A stretch of DNA of 64,000 bases from NCBI GenBank assembly GCA_964036155.1, contig OZ038422.1, positions 73,679,201 through 73,743,200 of the forward strand, given 5' to 3'. The notes under the pieces are model-generated. The model saw only the letters and a list, made by a program, of their open reading frames with translations, made no database searches and was not told the origin of the DNA. Positions 21,522 through 31,879 of this stretch are shown piece by piece; within the stretch, counting starts at the first letter, position 1; every line of letters starts with the position of its first letter. A program made the position numbers and the translations under genes. The DNA is from Diploscapter coronatus (lineage: Eukaryota > Nematoda > Chromadorea > Rhabditida > Rhabditidae).

Positions 21522-24495
21522 TTACATAGGCATTATGATAGCCTTACTCTTCTCCCAGTAATTTAACGTTAAATAGTAGGCCCAGTAGAAAAAATTCAAT
21601 ATGCAGAAAGTTGCAGGGAAGAGCTTTCTGAAATTTAAATCAATATAGCCTCTGATTAAGATAATAAAATTGGGATAATGGTATCATAAAAAGCAACTAA
21701 AGTCAAATTTCTGACTACTTAATTTACCTGCTATTATATTGGCCCATAATAATGTCAGCATTATAGCTTCACAAAATTAAAACTGTCAATCTCTAGCAAT
21801 GTAATTCTTATTACCTTTATAATATTGACCTTAAAAATGAAACTACCTGCACAATTTGTCCACTGCCAGAGCATTCCATTTATCGTTACTCTCTTCCTCC
21901 TCGGTAAACAGTCCAACAGTCGCTAAGGCATGCAACGATTCAAATATTTGGCCTATTTTCGAACTCGACGTTTTCCGGGGCTGTATGCCATTAGATTGAA
22001 TCTCCTGAAATAACGAAAATATATTTAAACCACACCTATTCTTTGTGGAGCATAATTTTGACCTTTACTACATTTTTAAAAGGTTGGAAATTTAGAACTA
22101 TAATTTCCTTACCATGAAAGTATCTTCGTTAGCTGAAGCCCTATGGTCGAAGCCTTCCGTAGCCGAACTGTTATTCGTATATGTAGCACCATAGTAATTA
22201 GATACTACGGACCGCTTCTTTTCGCGTTTCCTTAATCAACTAAGGTAATTAGCTGATTTGATCACGTAATATATATTACATTTGCAGCTTCTCAAGTTTC
22301 TCCCGTTTCCTCTCAGCAGCTTTGACTTTACGTCTCTGGTTATTTTCCGACTCCAAATAGCAGATTAAAGCGATCTCCATCATTGTCATGAATATGAATC
22401 TGTAAGAATTCAATTATAAATTAGGGCAATAAGTCAAGCTAATTAGGCTAATTAAACAAAGGCAATTACCCCGTAGTCATGACCATATAGACGTCAATTG
22501 ATTTGACATAGCCAACCTTCGGAAGGTTCTTCGCGACGTTTCCGTACTTAGTTGGGGATAATTGGGTAATTATAATGAAAAAAAACGTTACTTGGAAAGT
22601 CAAAGCCATTAATGAAGAGACTCCCAAGGTAATCCGAGCCGGTAGAGCTTTCAAGTCTATCCAGAATGAAACAAAGGATAGGAGAACGGAAGCGTAAGTG
22701 GGAATGTACCTAAAATGTAACTTTAATTGGAATTAAGTAAGGAAAGAAATCAGCTTACATTTGTAAAATGTAAAATCCGAACGCTCGAGAAAAGGTAATT
22801 TCGACGCGAAGCTGAAATTTCTTATTACATTACAAATTTGAACTTGACTAAATTCAGATCTAGTGAGGACGATCGTCAGAATTCTCTTGCGATCTATCCC
22901 ACAGAGTATTTTTTATTTAAAAAAAGTCTCTTCCCACCCTCTAATTAGTCGAATTTTTCACCAGTGCACCCTGGTGTCGTAACTAATTTCGCCTATGCTA
23001 TCTATCTCCTATAGTTTATTTTCGTCTGACGAAGGTGCTGCTTAGGTTTGATTAAACTTCAAAGTTTAGACTCGAACTTCATACGTACCTGATCCCAGAT
23101 GCCAGCAGCATAATCAAAGTTCTCTTTAGTCCAGGAGAACCCATAAATGTCAAAGTCCGCTAATTTCGACTTGGTAATTTGACCGACCTGAAGAAACCTA
23201 GGTTTCGTGAAGAAGTGTTCTTTTGATTTACCGGATTCCACTGCCTCCAGTTCAAAGAGACCTTCGCGGAATTATAAGCGTAGCTTTCGATCGTCAAAAG
23301 GCACGTCTAAAAGGTATGTTTCAAAAAGCCAAATATCTTGAAATTCTAATAAGATATTGGATTTTTATTTGTACATATATTATATAGTTTAGATAGAAAT
23401 ATGTATGTTTCACGATAATTCAAATATATTTAAGCATTTTTAACAGTACTGATTTCAATTAGAAAATGTGATGTAATATCAAGGCAAATCTTAAGTTCTT
23501 CATAGACTATTATAAAAAAACACAGATAGAATTAAAACGTTGAAGCCTACCATTACGTCCATTGGAAAAAGAGTAAGATCGACGACGCAAGGACTCTGCA
23601 CGTTCAGTCGATAATTCACCCAGATAGTGCCATTGGGATAAATCCTAAAAATTGTTTTCAGACTACCCTTCGAAAAAATCCTACATTAAGAATATATTAG
23701 GAGAAGGTGACGAGTGGATTTCGGTTTTTCTCGAATCGACTAAAAATTTCTTAATATCTTTCAAAGAAGTCTAGATTCAACTTACCAAAGCACACATTAG
23801 GCGACCATAATTTTTCTACGACCTAAGTTTTTTTCTTTCTTCTTTCCAGAAAAAATACTCATTTACATACCGAATGACTCAAAGTGAGATTTTGAAGACA
23901 TGGCGCAAAATGCTCGAATCTCAAGCGAGGGTCGTGCCAGATTTGGCTCAAATTAAACAATTAAAAAAGCCGATATCTTAAATTTACCTTAAAAGTAGAT
24001 CTAAGGTAAAACTAGCGGAAATTTCGGAAATACCGACGATATGTTGAATGATCAGCTCGATATTTACTATGGTTGCGGAATGCTGAAATTGATATTTTTT
24101 GAGGAGAGAATTTTTTAAAGGGTCGGAAGTTTTTTTTGTTGTTATTTTTTACCTTTGAAGGCAGCGTATTCTTTTCGTAATTTTCATCGAATAACTTTTT
24201 TAGAACGGCTTGATCAACATCGAAATAATTTGTCGAGTTGGAACTGAAAGAAAATGTTTCGAAATTTTATGTCAATATTTCTGATATTCAAATTTTATTA
24301 TTCATATGCTTAGTTGGTTTATATATTAAAAATAAAATAAGCTTAAAAATATTCAAACAAAATTTAAACTTGCTCGCAAATTTGTGCGGGACTTTGCAAT
24401 GGATGATTTAACGTCGTCTGACCAAGGCCCCACAGCAAAGTGAACAAATTCAGTCGATCCAATCTCATGGTCACATTGTTCGAAGATATATTCAT
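21522..24495 (-). CDS. Cys-loop ligand-gated anion channel, ACC-like
   Basis: Sixteen exons on the minus strand: 24495-24413, 24243-24153, 24082-23988, 23946-23871, 23822-23786, 23739-23685, 23644-23551, 23306-23232, 23187-23089, 22811-22759, 22709-22592, 22546-22470, 22399-22280, 22230-22113, 22004-21847 and 21627-21522, encoding 484 aa. The signal peptide is [12 protein letters not shown]. The extracellular domain includes [27 protein letters not shown] and the Cys-loop [17 protein letters not shown]1 contains [18 protein letters not shown]2 is [17 protein letters not shown], with the PAR motif of anion-selective channels. TM3 follows YVKSIDVYM, then a basic intracellular loop, then TM4 ([18 protein letters not shown]). 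The [17 protein letters not shown] pattern resembles acetylcholine-gated chloride (ACC/LGC-46 type) subunits; the ligand is inferred. The first-exon donor at 24413 (phase 2) was chosen because the better-looking one at 24370 breaks frame. Confidence 0.9.
22855..23046 (+). repeat. Dispersed repeat, copy A (in channel intron)
   Basis: This starts at CAGATCTAGTGAGGACGATCG and ends near TCTGACGAAGGTGCTGCTTAGG. It shares both ends, and the phrase CTTGCGA-CTA-CCC, in the same order and orientation with 28628-28816 in the G-alpha intron. The two copies are of nearly equal length. It is noncoding. Confidence 0.7.
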
Positions 24496-26475
24496 ATCAG
24501 CATACTCTGAAATATTTTAAAATATGATGTTCATTTATATTACGGGATCGATTAACACAAATAATACAAGTGAGGGAAGTTAATAAACACTCGGAATGCT
24601 TCTTGAATATATGTATTTTATGGATCTAGATATGTTACGTTGAGGAAATGCTCAATTATGGATGAAAGGGAAGAGAATAATATAGAGGGTGTCCTGCAAG
24701 CAAATGATAAATAGCTATTACCTATATGTGCGCAGGTAAAAACAATGATTATATTATTTAATAAATCCATTTAAGAAATAATATAAAATCGAAATATCTG
24801 AGAGAGAATTTTTATATATCACATAAATTTCATTTTAAAAAGCTATTCGCTATACTACATGTGTCTGGAAGAGCAATCTTCATATGTTATAAGGATAAAT
24901 CCATTTAAGGTATTTACAGCAGTATTATAGTCGATATATTCAACAAGCAATTCTAATGTCTTAAAAATTTCGTTAAAGTTCTTTGGAAGTGCACGTGAAA
25001 CCAACCCAGTTTCGATTAAAGTCCGAAAACTCGCGAGGTAAGCCGGAATTATCAGTTTTCGTGACCAGAAAAATGCTTACCTCATTTTTTCCTCTTTCGG
25101 ACCAAAAATTCGACGATAATGTTCGGCGAATCGCTTATATTTCCTTATAAACTCGTTTTCGTGCGGCCACTCTCGAAATTATTAGATGAGAAAAGCCTTA
25201 GATTCTCTGGGACACTTTTAAAACACTTTACCCCCAGAAGAGCCCCATTTTAAGACCCCAAAAATAATGGAAAGACGACAAAATCTTTTACATGAAATTC
25301 CAAAAATTTATTGTTTTTGCAAAAGAAAGAAAAAATACCTACGCCGGAATTGAACCCTTCAAGGTGAAAGAGCGGGAAATAGATTCATGAAAATTCGAGT
25401 AAGGAAGCAATCTTTGAAACACAATAGAGCAATTTAAAATTTAGGTAAAGAGGTGACGATCTAAAAAAAACTAAAAATGATGCCAATCGAAATTTCTCGC
25501 GAGTTGCAAAAGTTTTTTGAGATACAAAAATTCGCCGTGGAAGAAAAGTAAGAGTCAGACGAAGACTTACCTAAAATGACATGCAAATTGGATAAGTCGG
25601 AATGGGCAAAATTCGAAAATCGGCAAAATCACGAACCACAATTTTTTTTTAGGAAAATAGCAACATTCAGAAATTTGAAAATTTATTGATAAATAATGAA
25701 ATTATTCAAATATTAGCACCAGTATGAAAATGCCAAACAGTTGTAGGTCATTAGACTATTGGAACAAATATTCAGGAAAACGCCGTTTTTAAATTAGCTT
25801 CTAAATTTCGATAGAACAAAGCTCAAAATAGCTGATTGAAATGCTGTATCATTTAATTCAAATTAACAGTGAGTTGAAGAAGTTCATTTATGGCTAAATT
25901 TTTCTGGATCTAGACTTCGGGAATGCGAGTTTAAAGAGTAATAACTAATGACATTTGGAGAATATGTATGCTTTGCTTTCAAAAGTTGCATATACGATTA
26001 AGAATGTCGCACTTGTCAAAATCAGGATTATAACAAAACATAAACATATAACTCCTATACGTTCGGGGCCCGACTTGAAATTTTTTTTCTTCTCTTCTCT
26101 GCGCATGCTTAAGGATAGAGGAGGAAAAATGTTTCTGATATAATCCATATTATATTTGAATCAAGAAACCACACTTCTGAATTCGAAGCCGGAAATTCAT
26201 AAATAATTAGCCGCTTTTTCATTGTGCGAAATCATATATGAACTTTAGAAAATTGAATTTGATATTAGGAAAATCGGATTCTTGGTTCTGTAATGCAAAT
26301 AGTGCGAGAAGGGCTCCTAGAAAAAGACACCGGCTTTTCTAAGAAATAGTATGAGGGGGCAAGGGAAGAGAAGAAAAAAACCGGTATCTTTTTCTATGAG
26401 TCTGCGAGAAGAAATACCAAAGATAACTATGCACCATTGCTACAAATTTTTTGAAACCCAGGCTCTGCCCAAATT
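24496..26475. other. Intergenic upstream of the channel gene; contains a small foldback element
   Basis: AT-rich, no supported gene. It holds the 91-bp foldback element at 26312-26402. Open frames at 25945-26148 overlap on opposite strands and look like chance. The channel promoter presumably lies within the proximal part. Confidence 0.5.
26312..26402. mobile_element. 91-bp MITE-like foldback element with 9-bp direct repeats
   Basis: Imperfect 22-bp terminal inverted repeats (GGCTCCTAGAAAAAGACACC and the complement of ...GGTATCTTTTTCTATGAGTC) differ at three positions. The element is flanked on both sides by TGCGAGAAG (26303-26311 and 26403-26411), as expected for a target-site duplication. 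It has no coding capacity. It contains one GAAATAGTA motif at 26343. Confidence 0.75.
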
Positions 26476-29400
26476 TTAGACCATCCCAGTGTCCTTGAGA
26501 TTTTCTTGAATTATGGCGTCGAGCACGCAGCTGATTACGACCTCGATTTGCCGGGTGTCGGTGGCCTGAATTTAAAGTTTATTTTCCGCCATAAATTTTC
26601 TGAGAACTGAAATTTCTACCCCAGATTATTGAGGATGGGTGAGTTTACCTGAGTTACGTGAAAATAAGGCCGCTTCTGCCGTCCGACAGTGGCTCGGTCG
26701 AAGCGCCTACGAAAGTACCGGATCCCGTCTTCAAAGGTATTTTCTCCTGAAATAAAATTTGTATTACTGTATGAAGGAAGCCTACCTTCATAATCTTTGA
26801 AGTAATTTTTGATCGGAACCTTGCCAACTTTCGCTTCAAGCAAGTCCTTCTTATTCAAGAACAGAATGATTGAGGTGTCGATGAAATAGTTAGAGGCAGC
26901 AATGCTTCGGTACAGCTCAATAGCTTCATAGAGTCGGTTCTGAAATTTAAAAATAAAAAGGTTGAGCACATTCAGGGTAACTTCAAGAGCAAGAGAATAC
27001 TTTTGTTCCGATTAGAGTTTGTTAGTGAAGAAAGTTTGAGTTAGCTCATAACTTACCGTCGTAGCATCTTCCTTCAGAACTTGATCATATTCACTGACAG
27101 CAACTATGAAAATGATCGCATCAACGTTATCGAACACAAACAACCATTTCCGACGCTCAGAGCGCTGACCGCCGACGTCGTAGACTCGGAAAAATCAATA
27201 ATAATAATGATAATTTTTTAATTGATAAAGTGATAAATAAAAACGCGATAAATTCAAACGTATGTATGCAAAGTGATTGCTAGAAATTGGAGCGAGTTTT
27301 ACTTACTTTACATAAATTTATTGATTCTTTTTTTATTTAACTCACTCAAAATCGATATTTTTCGCGGTAAACTTCATTTTGACGACTCCAGTAGTGGGTA
27401 CCCTCGTGTGCAGAATATCCTGATACGTAGGCTTATAGCCAGGCTCAGCTATTCGGTCCAAATTTTCGAGAAAACTGGAATTTTCGATTTTGTTTTGTTT
27501 GTTTTTTTTAATGTTAACTTACTAAATTATGCTTTCCGATAAGTGAAATTCACTTCGGCAGCTAACAGCTAATTGAATTTGCTTGTCTTTCCACAAAATC
27601 AGAATCGCGCTTTTAACTTTTATAGGAATTTCTTCTAAAGCATAATTCACCTTCGTAGCAGCGTATCTTTCGAATATTTCTCGGGCCTAAAACTAATTTA
27701 ACTCAGACATCAATATTGTGCTGATCGCACCTAACTCTTCTTAAACTCTGAACTTTACTAAAATTTGATATAAACTTTTAAAAAATCAATTCCATGCAAT
27801 GACTAACGAAGTTTGCATCAGAGTTTAAATCCGCTTAGGCAATAATTACGTGCAAATTGGTATGAAAAGTTGCACCACAGATCAAATATTAATTAGATTT
27901 TACAAATTTTAAGGTACCTCTGAAACTTCATTTCCGATTAGAGGACATTTGTGTTTGTCGATGTATTCCAAAATCGAGGCCACTCCGGAAAAGAGGTTTT
28001 GAAACACTACATATTTCCTTTCCTCGATTTCCAAATCGGAAAACCCGGACTGGTGAAGAATTCTGAATAAAAAATTCTTACGTTTCAAAATTTAGCTTAT
28101 ATTTTCATTTGAATTTTATAGTCATTGGTCCTGAGAAACGTTTCTTTGACTAGATATTTTTAAACAGGAAAAACCAACTTTATACTTTATGAAATATTGT
28201 GGACCATCGTTTTCTTAATAAATTTAAAGATTTCGCTTATCTTCATGTTATATTTGTTAAGTATTAGAGTGGCTTTAAGCAATCATAATATAACACAAAT
28301 TTTACCGAAAGATTCTAATGGAGCAATATTGTGAATCATCACATTTTTATTTATTTTTCCTTTTTAGACGTAAATTTTGCAAGTATTTGAGTAGTTTTGC
28401 ATGTGTTTTGGTAGAATAATAAATTTTAGTTAATGTATTTCATAGATCAAAACCTAACCTTTCAATAATTAATTAAATTATCCAATCTATATTAAACGTA
28501 GACAGTTCAAAATGATTCACGAAAGCAAATGTGCAATATCATTTAAATCAAGTTGCGAATAAATGGTTTCACAAGGAAACTAAATCTTATAAATGTCTAA
28601 GAAAAGCCTATTTTTGTTATTCATTTTCAGACCTAGGGAAGACGATCGTCAGAAACCCCTTGCGACCTACCCCCTATATATTTTCTTAGGAATTTTGTAT
28701 CTCTAATCAATCAATAACGTAAACGTTCAAGTTTGCGACCTACCCCGCCATACAAAATTTTCCCCTGCGACCTACTTTCCCATAGATTTCTTTATCTGAC
28801 GAAAGTGCTTAATAGGCCTGTTCGTTTTTAGCCAAGTCTTCAAATTTATTTTACGCAGGTGATTTTCAAATTGTGGCTGTGCTAAAGAAATTACCCAATA
28901 GTGACTAATTTTAAGAAATATCGGTTTTTTTTTTAAATATAATCCAGACAAGTTCTTAATTTCGACCTTCAAAAATAACAAAATTTTAGTCTCTGATTTT
29001 CGGAAATATAACATTTGATATAATTATGATCTTCACGGGTCTTTCTTATCATAAGTGAATATTAACGTTAGGGGAGTATGAAATTAACATTTTTGCGAAA
29101 TTTCGTTTGGTAACTTTGCATTTTTAAACTTGGATTTCTCTCTCACCCACGAAATTGTAAAGAAAGCTTACTTGATTTGCTTTAAAGTAGTGGATTTTCC
29201 TGATTCCCCAGGTCCAAGAAGTAGAAGTTTCTGAGGTGGCATGACTTTGGACTGTTTTTCAATTTCTCGGTCGATCATTCTGAAATTTATCATTCCAAAT
29301 TTAATATAACTTTATATTTAGCATATATGATTATTCTAAAATATTTTCTTCGGTTTGTATTATTTTAATTTTGCTTCGTATGACCATATTTAGCTCCATG

Positions 29401-30016
29401 TTGAATGGAAACATGATAATTTGATATCAAAATTGCGTATAGTATAAATTCGAGACTATGAGAAAGTTATATGAATTGAGTGGTTAATATAATAGTCTAC
29501 GCTTTATCTTATTCCCAGAAAACGCGATTTAATTGTGCAAATATCAATAAAAAGTCGTTTCTGAGATCAGTACTTCGAATTTCACAAAATCTCGATTTTC
29601 CGAAATCAAACTATTATGAGAAAACTCGATAAAAACAAGATTTGAAGAAGCTGATAATTCAGGCATAAAATATCATCATGATGCACTAAATGTATGAATA
29701 TAAATAGAGTAGTTATATTAGAATGGGAAGTGATCTAGATGTTCAAAATATTGAAAATAAAATGCTAAGAATTTAAGTTAATACTGGTGATAAATTAATG
29801 AAAGTATCTAATTATGAAAATAGGTACTTGAAATAGCAGAAATATACTTTTTAAATTTTGATAATAAATATTGAATATATTGATAATATTGTTTTCAATT
29901 GATGGTGATGCATATTTTTAAAACATATTTATATAAAATTTGCCTTACTTTGAATTTTTGTACTGATTTTTATCGGACATAGCTACAGCGTCCAGATCGG
30001 ATTGACAAAGTCCCAT
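26476..30016 (-). CDS. Heterotrimeric G-protein alpha subunit (GPA family)
   Basis: Nine exons on the minus strand: 30016-29949, 29279-29172, 28062-27918, 27686-27523, 27474-27346, about 27185-27057, 26939-26786, 26746-26649 and 26565-26476, about 361 aa. The N-terminus MGLC carries the Gly2/Cys4 lipidation pattern. The P-loop is GPGESGKST (residues 45-53). Switch I has RVPTTG, switch II has [12 protein letters not shown], the guanine motif is LFLNKKDL, and the C-terminal motif is HVTQATDT, ending ENLKDTGMV, the receptor-contact tail. This is a nematode-specific type of membrane-attached GTPase coupling GPCRs to effectors. Oddities: Pro replaces the usual Ala in the P-loop, Gln replaces Cys of TCAT, and the splice before VYDVGG cannot be made canonical in frame; it is off by one base. 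The fourth intron (28063-29171) holds a dispersed repeat. An in-frame upstream ATG exists at 30022; I prefer MGLC. Confidence 0.88.
28628..28816 (+). repeat. Dispersed repeat, copy B (in G-alpha intron)
   Basis: This is the partner of 22855-23046: it begins CAGACCTAGGGAAGACGATCG and ends TCTGACGAAAGTGCTTAATAGG. Internally it carries three GCGACCTAC units, so the central part has a short repeated unit. It is noncoding. Confidence 0.7.
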
Positions 30017-31879
30017 TAGCATTGGAGTTAGGAAATCTTCGTTATTTACCCAAAAATAAAGAGTTTCTGGAAAGTTAAAACTTTGTTGGAAAGAAAAAAT
30101 GACAACCAATTTAGCAATGATGGATAATTTTACGATATGGTAGATAATTTGAAGAAACGACATATATTTATCATATATTAACATGTGAATCACATAAGAC
30201 TTGATGCGACACAATTTTGAGACAAAATAATATGAATATAGTTGGACCGAGTCAAACATTGAGGGCGTTATCGAGATTTATTGAGAAAAACAAAGGTTTT
30301 TTAAAATCATATTTCATTAGTAAAAACGAGTTTCTCAGGAAGTTTTGCAGACATGATAACATAAAGATTGCGAGCTTCGTCTGGGAACGTACAAATGTTC
30401 CCAACTACAAAAGTTCCCCCATGAAAAGTGTGACTCCTCGGGTGTGATAATTCTGCAAAATATTTGTTGTAGCGACTGAAAATTCAGAATTAGGTATGAA
30501 TGCACAAAAATGTGCGGAATAATTTCATGTTAGCAGAATACAAAACAGGGTCGTGGCGGAATCGAATTAAGCAAAAAATTCGGAACCGGACCCAGAGCTT
30601 CCGTCTCACCCCTGATACAAAACTAGGCCATAGATTTAAATATAGTCGTGGTTATAAGATATTGCGTAAAGTCATATGATATTAAATGGTAAAAAACCAG
30701 TAGGAAGTAACAAAATAGTAAACACATCAATTTTAGTTCTTATGACAAGAGTTTACGCAACAGTGCATATGAATAAACCACGAACTTTATCGTCTTTATT
30801 TTAGTAGACAATCTAGAATGTCGTAAATTATGAGGGAAAAATCCAATTCACTGATAGGGAAACACCTTTACTACAATGATAAGGTTTATATCGTCTTTCT
30901 CTAATATAGCTGATACTTATGTCCTACCTAACTCTTTTCGTTAGCGCTAGAGGTTGCCCCGGAGATCTCAAAAAGACATGAAATTATGTTTGAGATTTGC
31001 GCTCAAATTTGAAAATCTTCGAAAAAAGATCCGTTGGGAAACAATACTATAATTATGCACGCACATTAAAACACGATTTTGCATGCTTTTTCATATATTT
31101 TTCCAAATCATAATTAATAAATATATACATTAGATACCTAAAATCTAGTTGAGTTCTCGAAATCGATAACTTATTTTAAATTTTATGTACGTATAAATTA
31201 TATGTTATTTAGTGCATTTTAAGGTGGTATGAGTCAGAAAGGTATAGTCTTTATATAGTTTGAAGAAATTGTACATTGTATAGTAGTGCATCTTAAGTTA
31301 ACTTGAATATGAGTATTTGTATTAGTGAAGATTGGAAGGACATTTCAAGTATGCCAAATATTCTGAAAATTGTAAAATTTCTTGTTTATGTAGTTCGGAA
31401 ACGGCAATAAACTTATGAATTTCCAGTTTCCAGCTCTGTTCTCAGGCATAAAACAGACAATTGAACTGATAACAGCTATGATGCAGAAAAGGAATATTGA
31501 TAACGAGATGGAAAATTGAATAGGTCCAAGCTTCTGCTCTTAGCAAAAAGTGGTCATCCATTATCAATATTTTATGTCATTAATTCATAACGACGGTTCA
31601 AAATCTCTTCCAATGAATTGATTTTTTCACTATTTTTAAAAGACTGAATGCTTTCTTTCGAAAACTAAGTTTGCAAGCACTCATATAAAACTATAAACCT
31701 ACGTCGTAGTACTTCTCTTCCCAAATGAGTACTTTTTAACAAAATTCTAAAGAAAAGTACTTGGAGTATTTGCCTTTAATAATGGTACTAGTGCATTTCT
31801 CCCAAACTGGGAAGATAAAGAGTAATATTTGGGAGATAAGTACCCAATTTTGTTTTTATGCAAATGTATTAAATCTAGG
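30017..31879. other. Divergent promoter region between G-alpha and aspartic protease
   Basis: A 1.86-kb AT-rich spacer between two divergently transcribed genes. No open frame has recognisable content. A SINE-like or RNA gene was not seen. Confidence 0.5.

Noticed and set aside
24370..24412. Extending the first channel exon to the donor at 24370
   Set aside because: It gives phase 0, while the next exon requires two carried-over bases; the donor at 24413 fits.
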